From: Clostridia bacterium
GTDB lineage: Bacteria; Bacillota; Clostridia; Christensenellales; Aristaeellaceae
Direction of reading: 5' to 3'
Length of the DNA stretch: 64,000 bases
Assembly: GCA_017541105.1 (NCBI GenBank)
Contig: JAFXZS010000001.1
Span: 62,001-126,000, forward strand
The notes under the pieces are model-generated. The model was not told the origin of the DNA. It worked only from the letters and a program-made list of their open reading frames with translations, and made no database searches. The stretch's first letter is position 1. Every line of letters starts with the position of its first letter. This document shows, piece after piece, positions 42,419 to 50,372 of the stretch. The translations under genes were made by a program, and so were the position numbers.

Positions 42419-43636
42419 ATGGATATGGAAGCGTTCCTGAAAAGGCAGGAGGAGTTTAAACGGCAAGCGCTGGAGGCTGAAAAAGAACGCGCTGAAAGGC
42501 GCAGGGCAGAAAAACGGCCGTACCTCAATAAAATCATGGGCGGGCTGGTCGGAGGCGCAATCGGCGATGCCCTTGGCTATCCTGTGGAATTTTCATCCTG
42601 GAAAGAGATACAGAAGGAATACGGTTTCGAAGGGATACAGAAATACGATCTGGATTTTGAAACCGGTGCCGCAGTGTTTTCAGATGACACGCAGATGAGC
42701 CTGTTTACAGCGAACGGAATTCTGATCGGCGAAACGCATGGCCATCTGAAAGGAATCCAGGGGCCAATTGCCAATTACGTGCATACAGCCTATAAGGAAT
42801 GGCTCAGGACGCAGGAGTGGGGTTCTGATCCCCGGCAGGATCATCATTGCTGGCTGTATGAAATCCCGGATCTTCACTGTGACCGCGCGCCTGGCACAAC
42901 GTGCCTCTCTGCGCTGCGGTCAGGCAAAATGGGCAGCATTGACGCGCCGCTGAATTCCAGCAAAGGCTGCGGCGGCGTGATGCGCGTTGCCCCCCTTGCC
43001 TTGCATTATCAGCCGATATCCGACGCAGACCGCAGATTCCTTGACATGGACGGTGCTGAGATTGCGGCAATTACGCACGGGCATCCGCTTGGCTATATTC
43101 CTGCCGCCATTCTGACCCATATCATCAGCATCGGCGTATACGGCGATGGAACAAAGAGCATCCTGGCAGCCGTGGATGAAGCCTGGGCTGCGGCGAGAGA
43201 CATGTTTAAGGAAAAAGCCTCTGCCGCGGATCTGGACTGCATGGAATCGCTGATCACAAAGGCCAGGGCGCTTGCAGATGCGGAAGGCTCCGATGAAGAG
43301 CATATCAGGGCAATCGGTGAAGGCTGGTCAGGGGATGAGGCGCTTGCCATAGCCGTCTATTGCAGTCTGCGGTACGCTGATGATTTCAGCAAAGCCGTGA
43401 TTGCGGCTGTCAATCACAGCGGCGACAGCGATTCCACAGGAGCCATTACGGGGAACATACTCGGTTCCTGGCTTGGATATGACGCGATTGACGAAAAATG
43501 GAAAACGAATCTGGAGATGAAGGGCATTCTCCTGGAGATGGCGGAAGACCTTTGCTATGGCTGTGTAATGTACGAGGGCGAAAACTACGTGGATGAGGCC
43601 TGGGTCAGGAAGTACTGCGAGGGACACGCGGGATGA
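42419..43636 (+). CDS. ADP-ribosylglycohydrolase (DraG/ARH family)
   Basis: A 405-residue ADP-ribosyl hydrolase. Family motifs: GGAIGDALG (about 45-53), FSDDTQMSL with the Mg-binding DDT (about 88-95) and NHSGDSDSTGAITGNILG (from about residue 332) holding further metal-binding Asp residues. The N-terminal 35 residues are a charged helix not typical of the family. Its start is 4 bp after the 2H/phosphatase stop, so it is co-translated. It would remove ADP-ribose from a modified protein or nucleic acid, or cleave ADP-ribose derivatives. It ends the AT-rich gene set. Confidence 0.92.
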   Translation: MDMEAFLKRQEEFKRQALEAEKERAERRRAEKRPYLNKIMGGLVGGAIGDALGYPVEFSSWKEIQKEYGFEGIQKYDLDFETGAAVFSDDTQMSLFTANGILIGETHGHLKGIQGPIANYVHTAYKEWLRTQEWGSDPRQDHHCWLYEIPDLHCDRAPGTTCLSALRSGKMGSIDAPLNSSKGCGGVMRVAPLALHYQPISDADRRFLDMDGAEIAAITHGHPLGYIPAAILTHIISIGVYGDGTKSILAAVDEAWAAARDMFKEKASAADLDCMESLITKARALADAEGSDEEHIRAIGEGWSGDEALAIAVYCSLRYADDFSKAVIAAVNHSGDSDSTGAITGNILGSWLGYDAIDEKWKTNLEMKGILLEMAEDLCYGCVMYEGENYVDEAWVRKYCEGHAG

Positions 43637-43673
43637 ACGGCGTGGAAAAGAGCACCGTGCATTGTCCGGCCTG

Positions 43674-44492
43674 TCATTTGCTCCATGTCCGGAAGAATTC
43701 AGTTTCCTGCGCTTTGGCGTCTTCCCGGCTTTGCCCCATGAATCCGTGCCCCTGCCCCGGATAAACGATCAGCTGCGCATTGGGATAGACCTCGGAAGCT
43801 CGTTCGGAGTATTTCAGCGGAACGATCGGATCCCTGTCCCCGTGGAGGATGAGCACGGGGCCGGAATACCGCGGAAGCAGGTCGTAAAGATCAAAAGACG
43901 TCGCATCCTCATCATACTTCCGGCTGACCTTTACCCCCATAATGCTGCTGGTTTCGGGGAAGCTTCCGTCCTCCCGCCTGCGCTTTTCGGAATCGTCCTG
44001 CAGCACGATTGCCGGAAACTCCAGAACAACCGCTTTTACATCATCCGGCCGCAGCGCGGACACATAGGCGGAAACGAAGCCGCCCTGGCTGGCACCCCAG
44101 AGCAGGATACAGCTGAAACGCGGATCCCCGCGGAAAGAGTCAATGACGGCATTCAGATCCGCAGCCTCTGTCAGCACGGACATCTCCAGCATGCTCCCGC
44201 TGCTCTTTGATCCGATTCCGCCGCCGCAAAAATCGAAATTGTATACCGCAAAGCCCCGGCTGACAAAAGCATCCGCATAATCCTGGCTGAACGTATGGTT
44301 TCCGCCGAAACCGTGGGACAGAATAATCAGCGGCACCGCTTCCCTGGACGCGGGCGCCTGCAAAACACCGTAGATTTCACCGTTGGGTCCGGAAACAATG
44401 ATCTCTTCCATCTGGCTCTCCTCCGCTGCTCCTCCGCACATAAATCCCAGAATCAACACTGTGACAAGTATCCCCGCGAACCTTTTTATCAT
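43674..44492 (-). CDS. Secreted alpha/beta hydrolase
   Basis: A 272-residue alpha/beta hydrolase with a signal sequence (hydrophobic residues 5-20, then GGAAEE). The nucleophile elbow is GASQGG (Ser), the oxyanion region is LSHGFGGNH, and the Asp and His are in HGDRDPIVP and GQGHGFMG. It resembles exported dienelactone-hydrolase or cinnamoyl-esterase-type enzymes. The terminal reaction is uncertain. It converges on the ADP-ribosylglycohydrolase gene. Confidence 0.87.
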   Translation of the reverse strand: MIKRFAGILVTVLILGFMCGGAAEESQMEEIIVSGPNGEIYGVLQAPASREAVPLIILSHGFGGNHTFSQDYADAFVSRGFAVYNFDFCGGGIGSKSSGSMLEMSVLTEAADLNAVIDSFRGDPRFSCILLWGASQGGFVSAYVSALRPDDVKAVVLEFPAIVLQDDSEKRRREDGSFPETSSIMGVKVSRKYDEDATSFDLYDLLPRYSGPVLILHGDRDPIVPLKYSERASEVYPNAQLIVYPGQGHGFMGQSREDAKAQETEFFRTWSK

Positions 44493-44544
44493 TCCGCTCC
44501 TCCTTTGTATGTCCGGGACGGATCCTTTCCTCCGGGCAGGGCGG

Positions 44545-45768
44545 TTATGCCTGCTCCAGCCGCTTCAGGAACTCAACGGCCGCCCGGTAGCAGTTTTCCA
44601 GGGCTTCCGCATTCAGGCTGTCGCTGCGATCCAGCCGGGTGTGATAAAACCGTTCCAGCTTGTGGCTCATCCCGGTGATTGCTATGGACCGGAACCCTCC
44701 CTGTATGAAAGCCGCGCTGTCGGTCGCGCCGCCGAGCAGCGGCACCAGCCCTGTCCTGCACGGGACATTCACGGCTTCGGCTGCCTGAAGAAAGAGGCTG
44801 CAGAGGGCCGCGTCCGTGGTGACCGTGCCGTTCAGGTCCTTCCTGTTGACCATCAGATGGCGGGGATCCTGGATCGTATCAAAACAGATCACCGAGGTCG
44901 GGACATCCCGGCAGTCGTCCCGGTGCGCTTTGCTCCATGCTTTCGCGCCGCGCAGCCCGGCTTCCTCCGAACCGGTCAGGATGACGCCGATTTCCGTGTG
45001 CTCCGGCCGAATGCCGTTTTTTTCCATCTCCCGGAGCAATCCGATGCCGATCAGGCAGCCGGTGAGATTATCGTTTGCCCCGTCGACGATCCGCTTCGGA
45101 TTATAGGTCAGGCCGAGCAGCAGAAAGAACGGGATGAAGATCAGCCCGCAGAGCCCGGCTGTATGGGTCCAGCTGCCCGCACCGCACACCGCGCAGACCG
45201 CCAGAACGAGATCATAGCAAATCCCGACGGTTGCCATGACGCCCGGTATTTCAAAAACGATTCCGCCGAAGTGATAATTCAGGGGGAACTCCCACGCGGC
45301 ATCCAGATGCCCGTTCAGAAAGATCCGCTGCCGGACCTCACCGCTGCACGGACGGACGGCGGTTACGTTGGTCCCCTGCCGTGCCGGAAACAGCGGATCG
45401 ATCACCTGCCTGTACAGGACGAAATGGAACAGGAACAGGAGCAGGCTCAGGCTTCCGAAGAGGATACTCAGCCACGGCTGAATAAAAAAGGTGATGCCGC
45501 ACAGGGTATCGCATACCATGGAACAATAGAAATACCCGTAAAAGGAAGCGGGATGTTCGGTAAAGCTTTCCACCCTGATCCCGGTGCAGCCGCAATCCTT
45601 CCCGAGGATACCGGCCATATACTCGGCTGCTTTCCTTTCGTTCTCACTGCCGGGGGAACGCGATTTGAATCTGCGGCAGATCTCGGCAATCTCCCGCATC
45701 ATGTAGGCCACACATTCCCCGCTGCCCGCAGCAAGCACGTCAAAGGCATTCCCGTCCGGCTTTGTCAT
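44545..45768 (-). CDS. M28-family metallopeptidase with membrane segments
   Basis: A 407-residue aminopeptidase of the M28 (PepQ/Iap) type: zinc ligands in NGHLDAAWEF, DGANDNLTG, TGSEEAGLRGA and GATDSAAF. Two hydrophobic segment groups (about residues 80-115 and 195-225) lie within the fold, so it is probably anchored to the membrane, unusual for soluble M28 enzymes. ATG 45768 has a GGGAGAAGGGA site and was preferred over an upstream in-frame ATG. Confidence 0.82.
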   Translation of the reverse strand: MTKPDGNAFDVLAAGSGECVAYMMREIAEICRRFKSRSPGSENERKAAEYMAGILGKDCGCTGIRVESFTEHPASFYGYFYCSMVCDTLCGITFFIQPWLSILFGSLSLLLFLFHFVLYRQVIDPLFPARQGTNVTAVRPCSGEVRQRIFLNGHLDAAWEFPLNYHFGGIVFEIPGVMATVGICYDLVLAVCAVCGAGSWTHTAGLCGLIFIPFFLLLGLTYNPKRIVDGANDNLTGCLIGIGLLREMEKNGIRPEHTEIGVILTGSEEAGLRGAKAWSKAHRDDCRDVPTSVICFDTIQDPRHLMVNRKDLNGTVTTDAALCSLFLQAAEAVNVPCRTGLVPLLGGATDSAAFIQGGFRSIAITGMSHKLERFYHTRLDRSDSLNAEALENCYRAAVEFLKRLEQA

Positions 45769-45903
45769 TTCCCTTCTCCCCGTGTATCCTGCCATTCTTC
45801 CATGGCAATGAAGTGTTTCTGCTTTTCAATCCGGCGGACCGGAACCTCAAAATATGGTAAGGGATTCGCGGAAAAACGTCAAGGGCTTTCCGGCCGGGGG
45901 CAA

Positions 45904-45932
45904 TTGATGTTCCGGTGCGCGTCTGATATAGT
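45904..45932 (+). promoter_or_regulatory. Possible promoter for the phosphodiesterase gene
   Basis: TTGATG (45904-45909) and TATAGT (45927-45932) with a 17-bp spacer, about 80 bp upstream of the 46014 start codon. Moderate match to consensus. Confidence 0.5.
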
Positions 45933-46013
45933 ATATTCAGCTGCGGCGTGTCCGGCAGGGCTTCCGGGAAAAAGCCAAAGGGAACAGGGATCCGAGTGAG
46001 GTGCTGAAAAACC

Positions 46014-46697
46014 ATGAAAGCGGGTATTATTTCCGATACGCATGACCTTCTCCGCACGGAAGTGGTGGATAAGCTTCGGGGATGTGAATGTATTCTTCAC
46101 GGAGGGGATATCAGCAGCCGGGCTGTCCTTGATCAGCTGAAGCAGCTTGCCCCGGTTCTGGCCGTCCGCGGCAACAACGACAGGGAGTGGGCGGAGGAGC
46201 TGCCGATGCAGCTGGATTTCAGGCTGGAGACGCTGCATATCTGCATGGCGCATAAGAAAAAAGACCTGCCCGGGGACCTGAGCGCCTATGATCTTGCCAT
46301 CTGCGGGCATACCCATCAGTACGCGTCCGGCTGGAAGGAGCATGGCGGCGGGAAGCGTACGCTGGTGCTGAATCCGGGAAGCTGCGGCCCCCGGCGATTG
46401 ATCCAGCCGGTCACCATGGCAATGCTGGAAACGGGCCGGGACGGATGGACCGTTGAACGGATCGACATTCCGCATTCACGGAAAGAAGAGGCCGTGAAAA
46501 TTGAAAGCGGCGATATCCGCAGGCAGGTTGAAACCGTGATGCGGGAAATGCAGAAAGGCATGACGGTGGACGCCATTGCGGGAAAGCATCGGCTGGATCC
46601 TGCCCTGACCGAACAGATTGCCAGGCTGTATGTCACTCATCCCGGGGTTACGGCAGAAGGGATCATGACAAAACTGGGCCTGCTGGGGAAACTGTAA
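46014..46697 (+). CDS. YfcE-type metallophosphoesterase with helical C-terminal extension
   Basis: A 227-residue calcineurin-like phosphodiesterase. Metal-binding motifs are GIISDTHD, HGGDISS, GNND, and CGHTHQY with NPGSCG as in YfcE/MJ0936. The first ~155 residues cover the full domain, and the last ~70 are an added helical region (VKIESGDIRRQVETVMREMQ...). The extension looks like a helix-turn-helix-like or dimerisation segment, but I cannot name it. Confidence 0.87.
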   Translation: MKAGIISDTHDLLRTEVVDKLRGCECILHGGDISSRAVLDQLKQLAPVLAVRGNNDREWAEELPMQLDFRLETLHICMAHKKKDLPGDLSAYDLAICGHTHQYASGWKEHGGGKRTLVLNPGSCGPRRLIQPVTMAMLETGRDGWTVERIDIPHSRKEEAVKIESGDIRRQVETVMREMQKGMTVDAIAGKHRLDPALTEQIARLYVTHPGVTAEGIMTKLGLLGKL

Positions 46698-46846
46698 ATT
46701 CAGCCTGTATTTTTCCGCGTCCTTCAGCAGATTGGCCATTGTTTTCTCCTGTTGCATAAAAATGATGCAAAATGATAACGCAGATACCGGAAAAACCGAT
46801 TCCGGCTTCCGGCCTGCCGGGTTTCGGGGGAGGAACAGCCGCGAAC

Positions 46847-47599
46847 CTATGAAGCCGGGCTTCCTTCCGTACCCAGACCGCTCAGAAGCTGAAAGAGCTC
46901 CGTGACATCCTCCCGGATCAGCAGGGAAGCCCGGCTGTCGGCGGGTGTCGGCTCCCGGTTGATGATGACCAGATTCTTTCCCCGGAAATCCTCCGTGAAG
47001 GAAGCGGCAGGCTCAACCGCCAGCGAAGTACCCGCTATGATCAGCGTATCCGCGTTTGTGATTTCCCTTCTGGCTCCGATGCATACATACTTTTCCAGCG
47101 GCTCCCCGTACAGCACAATATTCGGCCGGATCACGCCGCCGCAGTCACAGCGGGGAATGCCGGAGGAACGGAGAATCTTTTCCGGCGGGTAGGAAGCGTT
47201 GCATTCCATGCAATAGTTCTCATGCACATTCCCGTGAAGCTCATAAACCCGGATGTTTCCCGCCTGCTTATGCAGGCCATCTATATTCTGGGTGACAATT
47301 CCCCGCAGCTTATCGCGCTTCTCCAGCTCAAAAAGATACCGATGGACCGCGTTCGGAACCGCATCCGGATAAAGCATGTGCTTCCGGTAGAAGTCAAAGA
47401 ATTCTTCCGGATGCAGATAGAAGAAGCTTCTGCTCAGAATCATTTCCGGTGACAGGCCGTTTTCTTCCTTCGCGAACAAACCCGCCGAAGACCTGAAATC
47501 CGGGATTCCGCTTCCCGTGGAAACACCTGCCCCGCTGAAAAAGACGATCCTCCTGGACCGGCGGATGATTTCACCGAGCTGCTCCGCTTCTTTTTTCAT
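46847..47599 (-). CDS. cobB: Sir2-family NAD-dependent deacylase
   Basis: A 250-residue sirtuin. GAGVSTGSGIPDFRS binds NAD, TQNIDGLH is present, the catalytic His is at about residue 122 (ELHGN), and the zinc ligands are Cys130, Cys133, Cys151 and Cys153. It has the length and motifs of the class III/U bacterial CobB type, removing acetyl or acyl groups from lysines. Several in-frame Met codons lie upstream, and the start at 47599 is the one matching family length. Downstream of it lies a short gap with nothing obvious. Confidence 0.93.
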   Translation of the reverse strand: MKKEAEQLGEIIRRSRRIVFFSGAGVSTGSGIPDFRSSAGLFAKEENGLSPEMILSRSFFYLHPEEFFDFYRKHMLYPDAVPNAVHRYLFELEKRDKLRGIVTQNIDGLHKQAGNIRVYELHGNVHENYCMECNASYPPEKILRSSGIPRCDCGGVIRPNIVLYGEPLEKYVCIGARREITNADTLIIAGTSLAVEPAASFTEDFRGKNLVIINREPTPADSRASLLIREDVTELFQLLSGLGTEGSPAS

Positions 47600-47749
47600 T
47601 GTCAGCATCTCTCCGGCCTGCCATCCTTCGGGACGGGCATTCATTTCGCGCTGAATATACAATGAAAGGGTTCCCGTGTCAAGCGTATCGGGCCGGACAG
47701 GGATTCCGTGATCCGGCGCGCGCGGCAGAGGCATGCCGGCATTTTCCTG

Positions 47750-47780
47750 TTGACTTACAGTAAGCTTTAAGGTTTACCAT
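47750..47780 (+). promoter_or_regulatory. MerR-type operator/promoter with 19-bp spacer
   Basis: TTGACT (47750-47755) and TACCAT (47775-47780) are 19 bp apart, too long for a normal promoter. The spacer carries the dyad CTTACAGTAAGCTTTAAG (47754-47771), with CTTA and TAAG arms, the pattern of MerR-family operators such as those of aldehyde-responsive AdhR-type regulators. It lies about 60 bp before the alcohol dehydrogenase gene. The regulator gene was not seen in the window. Confidence 0.6.
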
Positions 47781-47838
47781 GGATCCGTACAAGGGACGCG
47801 CGTTTTCAGCCAGGCAACAGATAAAGGAGGAAAAGGAT

Positions 47839-49017
47839 ATGTTCGGATTCAATTACTATACGCCGACAAAAGTGGTATTCGGAAAAGGAACGGAAATGAA
47901 GGCGGCTGAACTGATCCGGGAGTTCGGCGGCAAAAAAGTCCTGATCCATTATGGGGGAGGAAGCGTGATCCGCTCAGGACTGCTGAAGAAGGTTACCGAC
48001 ACGCTGGACAATGCCGGGATTCCTTATGTGACGCTGGGCGGCGCTGTTCCGAACCCCCGCCTGGGGCTTGTGTACGAGGGAATCGACCTTTGCAGGAAGG
48101 AAAACGTCGATTTCCTGCTGGCTGTCGGCGGCGGCAGCGCCATCGACTCCGCCAAAGCGATCGGATACGGCGTGACCAATGAAGGCGACGTATGGGATTT
48201 TTATGATTATAAGCGGCAGGCAACCGCGTGCCTTCCGATCGGCGTCATCCTGACGATTGCCGCCACGGGAAGCGAGATGAGCGATTCCTCCGTGATTACA
48301 AAGGAGGAAGGCCTTGTAAAAAGAGGCTACAGCAGTGACTACTGCAGGCCGAAGTTTGCGATCATGAATCCGGAGCTGACCATGACGCTTCCGGACTATC
48401 AGACGGCCTGCGGCTGCGCGGATATTATGATGCACACGATGGAGCGGTATTTTACCAACGGCGGCAATATGGAAATTACCGACGCGCTGGCGGAAGGCCT
48501 GCTCCGGACGGTGATGAAGAACGCCGAAATCCTGGCAAGGGATCCGAAAGACTACAACGCGCGCGCTGAAGTCATGTGGGCCGGAAGCCTGGCGCATAAC
48601 GGGCTCACGGGATGCGGCAACGACGGCGGGGACTGGATGACCCATAAGCTGGAGCATGAGCTGGGCGGGCTGTATGATGTGGCGCACGGCGCGGGACTTG
48701 CCTCGATCTGGGGAAGCTGGGCACGGTATGTCTACAGGGACTGCCTGCCCAGGTTCAGGCGCTTCGCGGTGGAAGTCATGGGGGTCGAGCCGGCCGCGTC
48801 GGACGAGGAAACCGCGCTGAAAGGGATTGAGGCGATGGAGGACTTCTACAGAAGGATCCATATGCCCACGAACCTGCGGGAGCTCGGTGTCCGCGCGACG
48901 GAGGAGGACCTTGCCGCCATGGCGCACAAATGCGCTGTGGGTGTTGGCGGATCGATGGGTTCGGCAAAGGTGCTTTACGAAGAGGATATGCTGGCGATTT
49001 TCAGGGCCAGCCTGTGA
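47839..49017 (+). CDS. Iron-containing alcohol dehydrogenase (YqhD/BdhA-like)
   Basis: A 392-residue group III ADH of the YqhD/butanol-dehydrogenase type, distinct from the BMC-associated one. NAD(P)-binding GGGSAIDSAKAI, metal-binding DIMMHTMERYF and HEL-x(5)-DVAHGAGLASIW regions are intact. It begins at ATG 47839 with AAAGGAGG upstream. Behind a MerR-type promoter, it may serve to reduce toxic aldehydes (inference). Confidence 0.93.
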   Translation: MFGFNYYTPTKVVFGKGTEMKAAELIREFGGKKVLIHYGGGSVIRSGLLKKVTDTLDNAGIPYVTLGGAVPNPRLGLVYEGIDLCRKENVDFLLAVGGGSAIDSAKAIGYGVTNEGDVWDFYDYKRQATACLPIGVILTIAATGSEMSDSSVITKEEGLVKRGYSSDYCRPKFAIMNPELTMTLPDYQTACGCADIMMHTMERYFTNGGNMEITDALAEGLLRTVMKNAEILARDPKDYNARAEVMWAGSLAHNGLTGCGNDGGDWMTHKLEHELGGLYDVAHGAGLASIWGSWARYVYRDCLPRFRRFAVEVMGVEPAASDEETALKGIEAMEDFYRRIHMPTNLRELGVRATEEDLAAMAHKCAVGVGGSMGSAKVLYEEDMLAIFRASL

Positions 49018-49064
49018 CGGGCGGGAACTGTACGGAACAGAAGAGATGAAAGGCGCGGAATCAG

Positions 49065-50264
49065 ATGAAGACACTGTATCTGGAATGCAATATGGGCGCT
49101 GCGGGCGATATGCTGACCGCGGCGCTGCTGGAACTGATCGAAGACCGGCAGGGATTTATCCGCAGAATGAATGATCTCGGCCTGCCCGGCGTGGCGATCG
49201 CCGCCGAGGAATCCGTGAAATGCGGAATCACGGGAACGCACATGAAGGTCACCGTGGGCGGCACGGAGGAAGAGCCGGACGACGCGGAAGCGCATCATCA
49301 CGGGCATCATTCCCATGCCTCCATGGCGGACATCCGCGAACTGATTGACGGCCTGGAGCTGTCCGACCGGGTCAGGAGGGACGCCCTGGCAGTATACGAA
49401 CTCATCGCGGACGCGGAAAGCAAAGTGCATGGCCGCCCGGTCAGCGAAATCCATTTTCACGAGGTGGGCGCCATGGACGCGATCGCGGACGTGGTGGGCG
49501 TCTGCCTGCTGATGGAGATGCTTTCGCCGGATCAGGTGATCGCGTCTCCCGTTCACACAGGCAGCGGACATGTCCATTGCGCACACGGCATCCTGCCTGT
49601 TCCGGCACCGGCAACCGCGCTGATCCTGCAGGGAATTCCTTCCTACGGCGGACAGGTGAAGGGAGAACTGTGCACCCCGACAGGAGCCGCGCTGCTGAAG
49701 CACTTTGTCTCCCGCTTTGGGGAACGCCCGGTGATGACCGTTGAAGCGGTCGGCTACGGCATGGGCAAAAAGGATTTTGAGCAGGCAAACTGTGTACGCG
49801 CGTTCCTGGGGGAAAGCGAAGGCTCCCGGGAAAGAGCCGCGAAGCTGGAATGCAATCTGGATGACATGACCGGCGAGGAGATCGGCTTTGCCATGGAACA
49901 GCTGTTCGCGGCCGGGGCACGGGATGTCTATACAGTGCCCGTCGGCATGAAGAAGAACAGGCCGGGGATCCTGCTGACGGTCATCTGCATGGCGGAGGAC
50001 GCGGACAGGCTTGCGGAAGTGATGATGAAGCATACGTCCACACTGGGGATCCGCCGGCAGGACCTGAGCCGGTATGTGCTGCGGCGGGAAGAGAAAACGG
50101 TCCGGACGGCTTACGGAGAGGTCCGGATCAAACGGGCATACGGCATGGGTGCCGAACGCGAGAAACCGGAATATGAGGATCTTGCCAGGCTGGCAAGGGA
50201 ACACCATGTGCCTTTGAAGACGATCCGGGACACCGTTCCGAAAAGCGCCGGCTCTCCTGAATAA
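49065..50264 (+). CDS. larC: Nickel-pincer cofactor biosynthesis protein LarC
   Basis: A 399-residue LarC, which inserts nickel into the pyridinium bisthiocarboxylate mononucleotide cofactor of LarA-type racemases and epimerases, using CTP. Family motifs: N-terminal ECNMGAAGDMLTAAL, FHEVGAMDAIADVVG, GELCTPTGAALL, and C-terminal LECNLDDMTGEEI and IKRAYG. A His-rich loop (HHHGHHSH) around residue 77 is likely nickel-binding. Unlike several lactobacilli, in which larC is split by a programmed frameshift, it is a single uninterrupted frame. No larA, larB or larE gene is nearby. Confidence 0.95.
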   Translation: MKTLYLECNMGAAGDMLTAALLELIEDRQGFIRRMNDLGLPGVAIAAEESVKCGITGTHMKVTVGGTEEEPDDAEAHHHGHHSHASMADIRELIDGLELSDRVRRDALAVYELIADAESKVHGRPVSEIHFHEVGAMDAIADVVGVCLLMEMLSPDQVIASPVHTGSGHVHCAHGILPVPAPATALILQGIPSYGGQVKGELCTPTGAALLKHFVSRFGERPVMTVEAVGYGMGKKDFEQANCVRAFLGESEGSRERAAKLECNLDDMTGEEIGFAMEQLFAAGARDVYTVPVGMKKNRPGILLTVICMAEDADRLAEVMMKHTSTLGIRRQDLSRYVLRREEKTVRTAYGEVRIKRAYGMGAEREKPEYEDLARLAREHHVPLKTIRDTVPKSAGSPE

Positions 50265-50306
50265 GCGTCCATCAAAGAAAAACATACCGCCGGGTGAAAC
50301 CCACAC

Positions 50307-50343
50307 AAAAAATCCTGCAGGCTGCCGGCCTGCAGGATTTTTT
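50307..50343. terminator. Strong bidirectional terminator
   Basis: AAAAAATCCTGCAGG pairs with CCTGCAGGATTTTTT around a short CTGCCGG loop, a near-perfect palindrome with A-run and T-run on either side. It lies between convergent larC and the secreted nitroreductase gene and should serve both strands. Confidence 0.92.
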
Positions 50344-50372
50344 CGCGGCGCACCGTTTCCGGCCGCGGATGA

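Noticed and set aside
46847-47599. The Sir2 gene as part of a Sir2-HerA defence system
   Set aside because: It is more than 10 kb from the HerA-like gene, on the other strand, in GC-rich DNA, and has the length and zinc Cys motif of housekeeping deacylases.
49065-50264. Programmed frameshift between larC1 and larC2
   Set aside because: The whole LarC runs in one frame with no slippery site or internal stop.
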